From Neopestalotiopsis rosae (lineage: Eukaryota; Ascomycota; Sordariomycetes; Amphisphaeriales; Sporocadaceae): a stretch of DNA of 64,000 nt. Position 1 is the first letter of the stretch; every line of letters begins with the position of its first letter. Shown here one piece after another: positions 11,710 through 23,577 of this stretch. The notes under the pieces were generated by a model. That model was not told where the DNA came from and did no database searches. It worked only from the letters and a program-made list of their open reading frames with translations. The DNA lies in assembly GCA_023078685.1 (NCBI GenBank), contig JALGAS010000002.1, positions 1,736,001 through 1,800,000 on the forward strand, given 5' to 3'. The translations under genes and the position numbers were made by a program.

Positions 11710-14138
11710 ATGTCGGGACAGAACAAGGTCTCGGAAGAGCCAACCGGCATCCTCCCACTCGAGACCTTGAGCCTCCGGGCAGTGGCACTTACAACGCACA
11801 ACCTGGCCTGGTCACCAGATGCCGAACTGGCCGTTGCCTCGGATGACTCTATCTATCTTTATCTTCCTGAGTATCCTTCTCCGGGCACCAGGTCCAAGAC
11901 TACTTCGCTTGCCGACCTGGATACAAGACGACAGTACTATGAGGTCGCGCTGCGCTTTCCCGCGGTGGAACGGCGCGTCCCGGAGTTGAACCGGTCATTA
12001 TTCGAGCGGCTTAGGCAGCCGTTTCCGGAGTTCGACTTCACCTGGGAGGCCGGACAGAGCATCGTCGCCAATCTCGGCAGCTCTCTGAACCACGTGGTCG
12101 CGCTCGAGTGGTCCCCCAATGGACTGGGGCGGATGAGGAGATCGGTACTCGCCGTACTGACGGGTAGCGGTGCATTGACTGTCTACTGCGAGGGTGTCGT
12201 GGCCGATGACGCGGGTGGTATCAAGATTAAAGGTCGCAACATCCGCGCCATCAGCTCATGGGTGGTGCCCTGGGGTGTCGGCGGCAACCTGCTCCTGCCT
12301 AGGGCCAAGTATCACGAGTCGCCACATTCGTTGGAGCACATTACTTCGTTCGCGTGGGCTAGGGACCTCGAGAAAAATGGATCCCTGCTGGCGTACATGA
12401 ACGATGAGGACGAGATTGTGATTCTTTCGGTTCAGTCACGGCATGCACTTGTGGGCGAAGAGGACGATCCGGGCGAATGGCGGGTTGAGGAGGTCGCGCG
12501 TTTTGCTGGCGGCGGACCGCACGAGAAGAGCGACGTAAGCATGCGATATCTCTATTGAATGGATCTTTGCTAATATGCTCTTAAAACAGCCATGCGATCC
12601 GGATTCTATGCCTTCTGGTTCATCCTTCGCTCTACGTTGGAGCCCTTGGTTGACGCGCTCCGGCAGCAGATCAGCAATTCTCTCTTACGTCGGCAGACAT
12701 TATGTCGGATTCCGTCAAGTCACCATCAAAGGAACATGGAGAGACTTCAAGACACCAGAGGTTGAGGTGCAACCATATGACATTAGTGGTACATGTCTGC
12801 ACCTTGGCCCTGACGCATTCATTACATGGGAAGACTTGGTATGCACAATTTTTCGTCCTGCTACTCGATCATCTACTAAATACGCATCTAGGTATGGACA
12901 AAGGGTCAGTCGAAAGAGTGTCGTGGAATCATTGCAACACCATTTACTACACAGTCATTCAATGTCGCTTTTGACAGCACCATTGACCCTGCAACGGCTA
13001 CCAAACACTCATTCTCCGAATGCGGTACAGCATATCCATCACACGAGCATGTCGCCAACCACTCTAATCCAATCACTGGTCTCGTTGTACATGCTCCAGA
13101 TATCTCAAAGTCAACAGACAGCCCCTATTTCTCCCTGAGTCGCCTATCGGCAACCAACACGAATAACGACTGGTATCAGACAAATTTGCCTTTACCTTCA
13201 GATCCCGACAAGGCTCCCTCAAAACCCGCTTGGGTGACTGAGATATCTGGGTTGCTTGAGGTTAAAGAGCCCTTCTCAATGGCATATCGATATTATAATC
13301 CCGACGGCGCAACAAAGTCGGAATCTGATGCTGGTGGCAGCGAAAACGAGGAAGACAATAGCATGCTGGACGATGAAGAAGATGACGAGTTTGAAGACTT
13401 TGACTCGGATGAAGAAAATGGTAAGGCCACTTTCGTCGACGAGCTTAATGACCCGTTCGAGGGAATGGAGATGATCAACCCAAACCGGCTGCGCATCTGG
13501 GGAATGGCCGCTAGCCCCGGCAGTGGTATCGTGGCCGTCTTTGCCACCTTGTATAGCACCATCAAGCCGGAGCGCTACACATTTGCCGGCCTGCGGTGCA
13601 GGGTCATGTTTGGCAAAAGCCTGGCTCCCGTCGATCCGGCATTCTTCTCGACGAGGAAGCTATCCACGGAAGCTCGGGCTTTCGAATGGATGTACGGAGA
13701 CGCGCCACCGGTCCCTGGCGTGGGACTGCCCAATGGCACCTCGGCGGAGACGTCGTCGAAACAACAGGCTCTGAAGGAAGCTTTCAAGCACGTTGCAGAG
13801 AAGGCAAAATGTGCCCTGTGTGATGCAAAACTCGAAATTCGAGCTGGAACGTCACGTTGCCCAAAAGGCCACGTCTTTGGTGAGTAAAACTATAATCCTA
13901 CGATCAACCAGATCAGTGCCTTATGTGTACTGACTGCTTCCTTTTCCAAGCAAACTGCGCGGCGACAGGCATACCTGTCTTGGCGCCAGGAATTTCCAAC
14001 AATTGCGGCGTCTGCGGCTCCAAGTGTCTCAAGCCCAATGAGCTTCCAGAAGATATTGGCGACGCTGCCACCGCTGCTGCGAAGCAGATCTCAGCCGAGA
14101 CATGCGGAGGATGTGGCGGTAAATTCTTGAATCACTGA
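11710..14138 (+). CDS. TFIIIC delta / 90-kDa-type subunit (RNA polymerase III factor)
   Basis: Four exons: 11710-12534, 12590-12838, 12892-13879 and 13951-14138; 749 residues. It is predicted to be part of TFIIIC, which binds the A and B boxes of tRNA genes and recruits TFIIIB. The N-terminal half has beta-propeller-like repeats (for example AWSPDAELAVASDDSIYLYL at about residues 34-53, and VALEWSPNG). Around residues 505-535 there is a run of Asp and Glu. The C-terminus is a zinc-binding domain with paired cysteines: CALC near residue 664, Cys-x3-HVF, CGVC and the terminal CGGCGG. The last intron was placed by its CTGAC branch site and CCAAG acceptor, which keeps the cysteine spacing expected of a zf-TFIIIC domain. 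Residues 360-450 had to be read across three introns; that region has no stop in the chosen frame. Confidence 0.85.
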
Positions 14139-14461
14139 AACGAGCCCTGGGATGATGATCACAGAGAAAATGCGAAATAATGAGAAAGATAAATTCAATC
14201 TAAGTCCAGGCTCCTTGGAACCAGCTGCTTCACAGCATGATCGTTTACTTGCAATGACGTAGGGTACCCTATAAACCTCGAGAACGCCTCATATACCAAT
14301 ATCAAATATAACAATATCCTTATCCATTCCTGAAAGTGAACAGCATACAACCACTTGAACAACCATAATAACTCCACAACGCCTTTTGACTAAGCCTTTT
14401 GACCATTGATGCCTGTGACAGTATCTGCGCCGCGGGGAGCTTTCCATACCAAAAAGAAAGC

Positions 14462-15025
14462 CTACACCGTCGTGTTGGGTCTGGCGCGATTGAACATGGG
14501 CCAGCGAAAGATGCCGCGCCATCGGGGAACCGGGTTGAGGACGGGACTTGGGCGAGGACTTGGCGGCTGGTGACTCTCCTGGGAACTTTGCTGGGGACTT
14601 TGCTGGGAGCTTTCTAGCTGCTGTTGTGCTGGAGGTGGCTCAAGCACATTGAGCTCGATGCCGAATTCACCATCAACAACATCAACCTGTCGACGGACGG
14701 CCGAGCAGAAGCGGGTGGTGGCAAAAAAGATGGCCGCGACCATCAAGGCGCAGGCTAAGAGCATGCCGGAGAGCACGGCTACGGCTCTCATGTTCAGATC
14801 GGCATCGTTCTGTGGGGGCAAAACGATTTCCGGGGAGGTCAGATAATCGTCCCTCTTGTTGATTTGAGAAATCGTATTAGCAGTGAAGAAGAATCTGGAA
14901 AACATGGCTTCCATAACGGGTATTTCGGTGGTATGGATTGGAGAGTTGGTCGTGAAAGTGAAGCCCAGTGAGATATTCGGGGAAAACCTGGGAGTGATGA
15001 AAGGGGAAGGGCTCCTAGTTTTCAT
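14462..15025 (-). CDS. Small single-pass membrane protein, unknown function
   Basis: Single exon, 187 residues from the ATG at 15025; a start at 14914 (150 residues) is also possible and may be better, since the first 37 residues look like translated leader. One clear membrane segment lies near the middle (AVLSGMLLACALMVAAIFFA), followed by a short basic stretch. The tail is rich in Gln, Ser and Pro. I do not recognise the family. It converges with the TFIIIC gene, 323 bp away. Confidence 0.55.
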   Translation of the reverse strand: MKTRSPSPFITPRFSPNISLGFTFTTNSPIHTTEIPVMEAMFSRFFFTANTISQINKRDDYLTSPEIVLPPQNDADLNMRAVAVLSGMLLACALMVAAIFFATTRFCSAVRRQVDVVDGEFGIELNVLEPPPAQQQLESSQQSPQQSSQESHQPPSPRPSPVLNPVPRWRGIFRWPMFNRARPNTTV

Positions 15026-16418
15026 ATACGGAGGGAGATTGACTGATTTCAACTCCCTTCTTGGTCCTTTTAAATTTTCTTTTCACTTAAACTTCTGACT
15101 GCTGCAATGTCCGGGGGGTTTTCGCTTCATTTCCAGTTCGAAACTTGTTCAAAGGTAAAAGATTCGTCGCCATCACCGAATGCAAGTCTCGTATCATTGG
15201 GAATTCGGTGTACGTGCAAAGGCAAACAACGCTTCATCAAGAAGCACAATAAAACCATGAATGCAGAAACTTACGAACTCACAAACTTTATTCGCTCCTC
15301 GCGTCAAGCGCTGATACTGAATAAGTTATATTCCAGTCATAATTCAGCGGCGTTGGGATCCATTCGAAGGCCGCTGGCGCAATCAAGGACCACAGAGAAG
15401 CATAATGGTGAGTTTGCACAGATGTACCAGAGTAAAAGGAATCAAGGTTTCAATGAAGGTGGTCGGTATGTTGCAATTTTATACAGCTGTCTACTTTCGT
15501 ATGCTTGCTATCTGTGTAGCCAACCATGGCGTGGCAAAGGCCATATTTCCATGGATCCGCTATGATGGATTGAAGGTTATCAAAATCATGGTGAAGCGTT
15601 ATGTTATGTTTCGACCTATTCAGAGAAGTTTATCACGGAATCCCGATTCGGCAGTGCTTGCAGGAGGAAATCAGTTAACGCTGCCTAGCCGGGTACTCGT
15701 CCATCGGACAGTGTGTGACTGCAGATGAGTGACCGTAATCGGCCCTCAGACTATCTATATGCGTATCTACAAGACCTTGATGGTGTACTTAGCTTACTCA
15801 CCTGCAGATGTCAGCAGACATCTGCCAAACTCAACCCTTTCCTCGCCCTATTGTAATCCTATTCTTTCTTCGCTTAGCCACAAGACCCTTGATGCCGGTC
15901 AACTCCAACGGCAATCCATTTAGTCACAAAACCTTTGCTGTGGTGGTCTTTTTTTATATTATTTAACCGGCATTACATCTCGAAGACAGGCCGTATATGT
16001 CCCATGCCAGGACAAGGGTACCAATGAAAACAAGAAACAAAAGAGACAAAATCATGAGCAGGCACACCGTTGCTACACAGGCCATTGCAACACAAGGCAT
16101 CGCAAGACAAACGGACCTGTGACATCTCTCTCCACCCAAGAAATCAAGATATCCATCCACTCGATTCCCGGTTCTCTCCATCAGAGGCAAAACCTTGAGC
16201 TTCGAAGCTGCCGTAGCTTTTGATGGATGATGGACTTTGTAGCTGAAAGGGAAAATCAGAACAAGGCTCTTGCTCAGTACCCAAAGTCCTTTGGCAGGGA
16301 AAAAGGCGAAACAGACTCGCCGACTGGAGCATTTAGGTTTTTGATGCAAATCTTTGCAGAGTCTCTCATTCGCAACAAATGTTTTCTTCGCCGAGACTTC
16401 AAAAACAAAACTCAAGGC
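15026..16418. other. Intergenic region with one doubtful small ORF
   Basis: No convincing gene. On the minus strand, a 72-residue frame at 15963-16181 has a hydrophobic stretch near its end and could be a tiny membrane protein, but it lies in what should be the 3' flank of the next minus-strand gene and has no other support. Confidence 0.4.
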
Positions 16419-18370
16419 TCACTCATCCGAATCGGAATCCCAGGAATCGCTGGCCCCGTCCTCGCTGTCTTCATACTCGCTGCAGTCGTCCTCGTAGAAA
16501 CCTTCCTCGTCGACATCTGACTCACGCGGTTCGCCGGATTCGTCCTCGGTGTCTTCGTCCTCTGTGCGTTCGTCATCTGTGTTTTCGTCCTCGCTGCAGC
16601 GAGTGATGTCAGAGCAACTCTCGGTGGCCTCATCCTGCTGCTTTAGCTTCTCCTCTGTGCTGGAGGCTTCTGCCTGGAGAGGCGTCTTGTTCGTGTCGAC
16701 GGGCTCCCACTCGTAGCCGGTTGCAAGCACGCGCGCGTACGACTTGGGAAGCAAAGATTCGATCCTCATCTTCTGAGCGGCGGTTATTGCCAGGGGGTTC
16801 TCCTCGTCCTCCTCAAGCAACTTTGTGGGTAAAAGCGGGCCGCACCAGAGGGAACCCTGGTTGGACGGGACACTGGGAGCCATGGTCTCCGTGTCAGTCT
16901 GCATTGGTTGGATGGTGTTCTCGTCCAGGTATGATCCTGAAGTGTAAGATGCATTACTGTGCTGGTCGTAGGTGTAATACTGGCCCTCCTTGGCTTTGCC
17001 CTTCCTGTCAGTGTTCATTCCAAAGTCGATCTGCTGGCGCGTGGGTAGCTGGGACTGCTTAGGAAACGTCAGTTCTGCCTTCACTGCCAGGTCCTGGCTT
17101 GTTTCCTCGGCGGGTAATCGGTGATAGCGCTTGTCGAAGTCCAGATCGATCATCTCACCAAGAGTGAGACCCTCCTGCTTCTTGGACAGCAGGCGAGAAT
17201 CCATGGTAAATGGAAGATCGGGAGGCTTAGATAGACTTTTGTTCTTGAGTCGTTCAGATTTCCTGACCTCTAACGTCTGGGGTATGTCTGTATTGTACCT
17301 GACCCTCTTGCGATGACGCTGGTTCGTAGGCTCCTGAGATGCATTTCTCTTGTCTTCAGCCGTAATCTGGGCTTCCATTCTCAGAAAAGCGTCCCTGCGT
17401 TCCTCTTCGGTAGGACGTCTGGGAACGTATGAACCAATAGGAGGACTGAATGAGTCATTACTGTATCCTTGCAATCCTGCATTCTGGTTCGCAAAATTGG
17501 TATAAGCGGTCGAGCCGTATTGATTGGCTCCAGAGGAGGGCAGGGCATTGGAGCGGGTCCAGTATCCCAGTTTATTCCAAGAAATGAAATCGGCATTGGG
17601 ATTGAAAGCGCCATTTGTCACAACACCATAACAAGGTTGAGGTCCACGTAGCCCGAGAGCTTCAAATTGTCGAAGGAGCTCTCGACGGTGGCCATCGAAA
17701 TAATCTGTCGGCTGAGGGTGACGGGCCGGGAGACGCTTGATGGATACAGATCCCGGCTGAGCAACCGAATGAGTCTGTCCAAGTTCTGAAATGGGATGAG
17801 CAATCGTTTGAGTTTGTGCGGGTGCTGACATGATCGGGTGAGGGCCAACAACAAGAGAACTGAACAGCAGAGATAAGAGTTCAGCTTCAGAAGAGTAATG
17901 ATGAATGTCGCCACGCAGAGGGCCGCTGAGGAGCTCCGATAGATGGTCCCGAGGATCACGGCGAAGAGGGCCGAAGTTGAAGGCCCACGAATGGGGGGAA
18001 CCCAAAAGAGCCGGAGTGAGTTCAACTCCAGGAGCGAACTCATTGGAAGCCTTCTTAATGGCTTCGTGGAGATCATTGACGTAATACGGTTCAAAGAAGG
18101 ACGGAAAAGCCAAGACATTGATTGTGCTGTCGGTGTTGATCTGAACGTCTAGGAGACAGAATGCCAGAAGTCTAATCTGTATAGCGTTGATTTACTCGAG
18201 TCAGCTGGAGGCACACTTCCCAGTGTAATCTTTGAAGACAGGTGATAAGAGTTGCTAACACTTACTCGTTCAGCTCGGGTCATGTGGCTATTATCGTGTC
18301 CCCATGCCCACGACGTCGGGAAACCCGCTCCCCAGTTGGGCAGACGATCGGGGGGTTGGTTGTTGTCCAT
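16419..18370 (-). CDS. Acidic-tailed protein of unknown function
   Basis: Two exons: 18370-18266 and 18176-16419; 620 residues. Exon 1 (35 codons) ends in phase 0 at a GTAAGT donor, and the acceptor at 18177 rejoins a frame that is open for 586 codons. No domain is recognised. The N-terminal third is hydrophobic enough to be folded, the middle is rich in Gln, Asn and Ser with a basic cluster (RHRKRVRY) that could be a nuclear signal, and the last 90 residues are strongly acidic with repeated Glu-Asp-Glu-Asp/Ser units. The layout suggests a nuclear protein, but that is inference only. Confidence 0.7.
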
Positions 18371-19686
18371 CTTGAGTTGGGTTCACAACCTTGAGTAGAT
18401 TGCTGGGCTGTGTGTGGCTTGCGGACTGCTTTACTTCAGGATGAAACGAGCAAGCTGGTGAGTATTGGGCAAGAAAAAGGACAGCAATGGTGGGATGAAA
18501 ATTTCAACCAAACGACTGTGTAGTCCGCGGGTGACAAAGCTCGTGGGTCGGCCTCAAGCAACTGCAGACAGTCGAAGAGGCTGCGGAGGGGTTAATATTG
18601 CTTATGCGCTTGTTGAGCGTTGGAGGAGACATGGTAAACGCGTAAATGGTCGAGAGGCATGAATGTTACCAATATGCTCTAATGAGGCGATCGTGACGAT
18701 GAGAAAAATCCAAGACGTCGACGATGGAGTCAAAAATGTCCAAGATTGAACGCCAATATGGGACAGGCTATGAGCATCGATAGCTATCTGCGCGGAAGAC
18801 ATGCCGGATTATGATCATTGATCGTGACTGTCAGGTTATATACTGTCAAGACGCCAATATGCTAACAGGATTCTTAGTTTCCAAGCACACCTATTCACAG
18901 ATGAAGAGTAGGTCTGTCTGAACTGTGTGTATAGGTCTGAAGGCTAGGAAATAAATCATCACAAAGAAGATATCGGTGGTTCACACAGTAGATGGGGCAC
19001 ATAACAACACGTCAATGTCGGTTACAAAGTCGTGGTAGATGTAGAAACTATCGCCATACAAGGATAAGCCCAGGATATTGGCATCAGACGGAATCATATT
19101 TGCTTTATGACAGACAATAGAGCAGACATGACGATTTCTTTTCCGTCTTTGAGGCCAAGAAAAGGCCGATGTATAAGTCTTGATGCTCTTGTCATATCTG
19201 GAAGTTACAGTGGCGAACGATTGCCGAATCAAGTTTTCGAAGTAGGCTCAGTGACTCAATACCACTACCATTTACAACTCTTTTCGAAGGATTGTATGGA
19301 GCATGTATTCCACCTAGATAGAATTCTGGTGCGAAGAGCAATGTAGGCTAGCCATTTTTTATATGGTCTGATAACATTTTTCGTCTCGATTCATGGTAGT
19401 ATCCTAGAGGAGGCAGTTCCTACACCTCTGAATGCGCCAACTGTGGCAATAGCTGCCCTAATTCTCTTCTTTTCCTCTGACCAGGCTCGAATTGGCTATA
19501 TACAACCGAGTGGCCGTTTGTGTCTCATCTATTGCCCATACCATAGCGGACAGCGAGTTTGCCCGTCAATTTTCCGTCGTGTCGTCGTAACCCATATCAA
19601 TTGCATTTTCCCTCCGACCCGCAGTCATGTAGAAGGCATCAGTCTTGTTTTCGTAGTCTTCAATCGAAGACTAATCTTCGATTCCC
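18371..19686. other. Intergenic region, no gene seen
   Basis: It contains the promoter of the acidic-tailed gene (-) and the 3' flank of the next minus-strand gene. Only short, overlapping open frames are present. Confidence 0.45.
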
Positions 19687-20247
19687 TCAAACCTCTTGCA
19701 ACTCCTTGATCAACCGCCGAGCCTCCTCCCCAAAGTCAAAGCTCTGGCCTCCTATCATGAGCTTGGCCTTGGGGTCGGTACCGTTCTCGCAAATGCACAT
19801 GCCAGCCATGAAGGAGCGAGTCCAGATGTCGCCCCTCTTCTCGACCCCGGCGGCGCCCAGCTTGGGGAAAGGTTGGACCTTGCCTTCCTTGTCCTTGAGC
19901 TCGCCCTTTTCCTCGTCCCAGGTCCACTCCCAGACCGAGGACTCGTCGGCGTAGGCCCAGGGGTTGGCAATGTCCTTGGTCTTGCGCGAGGCGCCGGCGG
20001 GCAGGAAGGGCAGGACGTGCTCGACGTAGGTGGTCTGGACAAAGTCCGAGACCATGAGGAGGGCGGCCGGGGTCTTCTTGGTGTCCGTCGGGTAGCGCTG
20101 GGCGGTGGGCGGCTCCGTGTAGATGTACTGTGGGTGGTTGAAGAGCTGTCGGAGGAGCTCGGCGTGCAGGCGGGCAATCTGGAAGGCCTCCTTGGGCGTG
20201 GGGTGCTTGAATGGAGCGTTCATGTTGCCCATCATACTTTGCATCAT
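19687..20247 (-). CDS. Conserved-looking protein of unknown function
   Basis: Single exon, 186 residues from the ATG at 20247. The frame stays open upstream to a TTG at 20331, so a longer form or a small upstream exon is possible. GC-rich, with strong third-position bias, unlike the random frames nearby. Features seen: a helical N-terminus (IARLHAELLRQLF), a Trp-rich centre (NPWAYADESSVWEWTWDEEKG) and a C-terminal part with FMAGMCICENG. I do not recognise the family. No signal peptide or membrane segment is evident. Confidence 0.65.
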   Translation of the reverse strand: MMQSMMGNMNAPFKHPTPKEAFQIARLHAELLRQLFNHPQYIYTEPPTAQRYPTDTKKTPAALLMVSDFVQTTYVEHVLPFLPAGASRKTKDIANPWAYADESSVWEWTWDEEKGELKDKEGKVQPFPKLGAAGVEKRGDIWTRSFMAGMCICENGTDPKAKLMIGGQSFDFGEEARRLIKELQEV

Positions 20248-20736
20248 TGTGGATAAGTCGGCAGTGACGTTTTCGGGGCAATTGATGTGATGAGTGTTTG
20301 TTAATGGGTCAAATACTGTCTGATCTGACAAAGATTATACTGAAGGGTAGTCAACGGTTTATGTATATCGGAAGAAATAGTGGATAGAAACGCGTCGAAT
20401 CACGCGTTGAGTGAAAGTTTAGTGGATGGTGGGGTAATTACCGTCTGTATTTTTGTGACGTCGGAATGGTGGGGAAACTTGCAGGACCCTGTAAACATTC
20501 AATGCATATGGCCAATGGTCAAGTGTTTAAGTTTCAGGGGCACTGGCGATGTAGTACGTATCCACGTCCTGTCTTTGCCAGGGAAACAGTGCACATTCTC
20601 TGGTTGCGATCGTATTTATGTTGCGCTTCTAGTATTTTCACAGGATTCTCGTATGGTTACTCTTCAAGGGAAAGCATCCATGCTTCGTTGATTGAATAAG
20701 TATTATCAATTAAGAGTCAACTGAAGGTCACTGGAT
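20248..20736. other. Intergenic region, no gene seen
   Basis: It lies between two minus-strand genes. No coding signal was seen. Confidence 0.4.
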
Positions 20737-23043
20737 CTAAAAACACTCGTCTAAGTCGTCGTCGTCCTCGTCCCACCTTCCATGGGGACTTGGTACTGGA
20801 CTTGTTCTCATCTTTGGTCGACTTTTGAAGATGGCCTCTGGATCCTGGTGTTGCGCGTCCAGAAGCTCTTCTATAACCGAAGCATCACCCATGCCCTCCT
20901 CGTCCAGCTTGGGGAAGTAGCCATCTTTTCGCGGCTGAATCATCTTGCTTTGCCTCTGCGATCTTCTCCTATCTAGCTGAGCCTTCTGCTTCGCTGCCTC
21001 GAACCCGGCCATTGACCGACGGGTACGAGCTACGAGATCTTCAAAATCTTCTCCATTACTAGATTCAGCAACCGGTGGACTTTTGATACCAAACTTTCTG
21101 TTGCTCTTAGCAAGGCTTGGTGATAAAAGGTGCGGGTTGCTCTCGTCTTCCACTTCAAAAGAGCTTGTTCGTGACATGGACATGCGTGTCCGTTCTGCAA
21201 GTGATAGCGTATGACGAGGCTTCTTGGTAGGCGAGGGTGATGCATTAGACATGGATGCAAGTATCTGATCAGCAGTTGCTTGTGTTGGCGAAACCGACTC
21301 ATCTGATTCTGACCTCTCTTCGGGTTCGGATAAAGAGCCGGGCACGTCAGGTGACAGGATCTTCGGCTCGGGGCGAAGCAAGACCTTCTGCTCAATAGCG
21401 GGCTCACTTGGTACACTATCGGCGGCAGTACGAGAACCATCGCTACCAGTGCTCGTAGATGACTTTGTCCGTATCACGTATTGAGGCTTTGGGCGCATCA
21501 ACTCCGATGATCCTTGCGTAGAATCACTATCTATAGAGCGTTGGCGGGCAATGGGTCTTCTGAGTGTTCGTGCGCGATCAAGTTGACTGTTTGTCCGCCC
21601 GAGAACCTTAATATTGCCTGGGGCCATGGTCTTAGGGGCAGGCTTGGTCTCCTCTGTCTCGTCTTCCCACTCACTAAGATCGGAAATCGGTTCAGCCGCC
21701 AGGTTAGACGCTGACAAGAGGTTGGAAGAGTCATTGCCCGCTCGTGTTCCTGCCAACTCGGCAAAATTGGGAATTTGCGGCTTGCGAATCGTGTCCAACT
21801 CTGTGCGTAGTGATTGCAATAATTGTGCATACTCTTGAGGTCCGTCAGAGGGTGGCAGCGTTGCAACGTCTGTCGAAGGTAGCAAGTTCTTGTGAGCATG
21901 AAAGCCAAGGTCGACACGCTGTGCCTTTTTGCTGGCCTGTTGCTTTCGGTCAACGTGCTTCTGCGCTTGATCGCCGAAGACTTGTTGACGGAATTCCTGC
22001 CATTTCTCAAGTCGCGAGCGTTGTAGGGTGACTCTTTGGTCCAGTTTCTCGAGAAGGCCAGTGCTGCTGTTTTCCATCTCTGCAAGCTGTCCAGCTCGTA
22101 CTCCAGACCACACTTGACTGAAGTCCGAGTCGAGCAGGCCGCCTTGGTTCATGCCCGTATCGTTGCGAAGTAGGGTGTCGGCCCATTGATCGCTGCCTGT
22201 CCAATTGGTCTTGATCATCTGGCGCGTCTGCTTCATCAAGCCGTCGGGGATGTTGGGATGCGCCTGGGAATCGGCACTGGCTTTGAGCGCTTCATTCCTT
22301 TTCGCCAGCTTCTGCTGTTCTGACGCAATCAGCTTTTCGAAGTCTTGATACTTCTTGCGAGCCGCTAACTTGTCCTCCAATGTCTTGCGCAGAGAGGACT
22401 TGTGGGCCAGTAAAAGGGCGTTGATATGGGTTCGATCGCCAGAGTAGCCATAATTTTCAAGAGATATCTTTTCCGAAATGGCAGGAGTATATTCATGACC
22501 TGCATTGAGAGCTCTTTCGGCGACTAGTTTCTTCAATACTGCCGACGAGAAGACCGCCAACACTTCCTCGAATCGTTCCCCTTTGCACTCATCGAGCATG
22601 GTCTTGCGCAGGACGGCGTCTCGTCCGAGGAGCCCACTGCGCTTCACCTGTTCAAGGCATCGTAGGAGAGCAGCGCGCAAATTGAGCGACTGAACTTGGT
22701 CAAGGGGCGGGAAGAAGGGCTTCAGCTTATTCCGCGCTTCCTCTCCGTCCCAAAGGACGAACAGCTGATAGAGTGCCCACTCTACGCATTGTATTCTGTT
22801 CTTGAGCCCGCCCGCCGCATCCTTGGTGGAGAATGTCGCTTGGGAAATACCGGGCCAATCACGCTCCTGGTCGAGGTCTAGGAGTCGCAGGTTGGTGAGG
22901 AAGGTCAAGACATGGTTCGCAGTGCTCGGAGTCGAGGTCGGCGCGCCGCCCGTCGCTGGTTGGGCGCTGCTCAAGGGCGGTCTGCCGGAAATACGAAGGG
23001 TTCGAGTGCGCGCGAGGCCGGAATTTGCTTGTTGGGTGGACAT
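20737..23043 (-). CDS. HAUS augmin-like complex subunit 6
   Basis: Single exon, 768 residues from the ATG at 23043; the frame continues upstream only to a TTG at 23112. Augmin recruits gamma-tubulin to existing spindle microtubules so that new ones branch from them. The N-terminal third matches the HAUS6 N-terminal domain: a leucine-rich start (VLTFLTNLRLLDLD at about residue 45), the GLKNRIQCVEWALYQLFVLWD region and the KRSGLLGRD stretch. A helical coiled-coil part with many Lys, Glu and Gln follows (about residues 220-380). The C-terminal half is low complexity, rich in Ser, Pro and Thr with several SP sites, and ends DDDDLDECF. Many fungi with reduced mitosis lack augmin; filamentous ascomycetes often keep it. 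Confidence 0.8.
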   Translation of the reverse strand: MSTQQANSGLARTRTLRISGRPPLSSAQPATGGAPTSTPSTANHVLTFLTNLRLLDLDQERDWPGISQATFSTKDAAGGLKNRIQCVEWALYQLFVLWDGEEARNKLKPFFPPLDQVQSLNLRAALLRCLEQVKRSGLLGRDAVLRKTMLDECKGERFEEVLAVFSSAVLKKLVAERALNAGHEYTPAISEKISLENYGYSGDRTHINALLLAHKSSLRKTLEDKLAARKKYQDFEKLIASEQQKLAKRNEALKASADSQAHPNIPDGLMKQTRQMIKTNWTGSDQWADTLLRNDTGMNQGGLLDSDFSQVWSGVRAGQLAEMENSSTGLLEKLDQRVTLQRSRLEKWQEFRQQVFGDQAQKHVDRKQQASKKAQRVDLGFHAHKNLLPSTDVATLPPSDGPQEYAQLLQSLRTELDTIRKPQIPNFAELAGTRAGNDSSNLLSASNLAAEPISDLSEWEDETEETKPAPKTMAPGNIKVLGRTNSQLDRARTLRRPIARQRSIDSDSTQGSSELMRPKPQYVIRTKSSTSTGSDGSRTAADSVPSEPAIEQKVLLRPEPKILSPDVPGSLSEPEERSESDESVSPTQATADQILASMSNASPSPTKKPRHTLSLAERTRMSMSRTSSFEVEDESNPHLLSPSLAKSNRKFGIKSPPVAESSNGEDFEDLVARTRRSMAGFEAAKQKAQLDRRRSQRQSKMIQPRKDGYFPKLDEEGMGDASVIEELLDAQHQDPEAIFKSRPKMRTSPVPSPHGRWDEDDDDLDECF

Positions 23044-23577
23044 GACGGCATTGTACGAGACCCTTGTGCCTTTCTTTTTGCAGAGGTCCTGCTGATATGT
23101 GACAGAGTCCAAAAATCAATGCCTGGGCGCAAGGAGCCCTTCAATTGGTAAAAGCGATGCAAGGAGAATGATGAACGTTGGTGGTACAGTCGGTCAGTCA
23201 CTAACTCAAACAGGGGTCTTGCACGGTTGTTGACTTTGGTACCTATAAAGCCAATCGTAGCGCGCCCCTAGACTAGACCCGCGAGTTTGGCTTTCGCGGG
23301 GTCCACGGGTGCTTACACACATGGATTCCACTTCTATGGTGCCCGGCATTTCACTGCAACTTTAGAGGCACAGATGAGGATGGATGGCAAGCGGGATAGT
23401 GCATGGCCCTGCACGAAGAATGACTGGTGTTTTTCACTGCAATTTTAAGCCCGCCAAAGGGGATCGTGCATGGCCATGCATGAAGAATGACTGTTCACTG
23501 CAATTTTAACGCCGGCGGCGAGGTTGTGGAAAATTGGTAGTTCGCGTTTCGTACTTGTACGCGGAGGGGCAACCTAT
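23044..23577. other. HAUS6 upstream region with an imperfect tandem repeat
   Basis: This gap lies between the HAUS6 start and the 3' end of the Zn2Cys6 gene. It holds the repeat listed at 23399-23516 and otherwise nothing recognised. Confidence 0.5.
23399..23516. repeat. Imperfect tandem repeat, two units plus a partial one
   Basis: Two units start with GTGCATGGCC and share GAAGAATGACT and TTCACTGCAATTTTAA: 23399-23456 and 23466-23516. A third partial copy of TTTCACTGCAA lies at 23349-23360. Each unit starts with a near-palindrome (TGCATGGCCATGCA in the second). The repeat lies upstream of HAUS6 and could be regulatory. Confidence 0.7.

Noticed and set aside
15963..16415. 150-codon minus-strand frame after the acidic-tailed gene
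   Set aside because: It begins with TTG directly after the stop of the gene before it and looks like translated 3' UTR; only a 72-codon ATG frame within it remains as a weak possibility.
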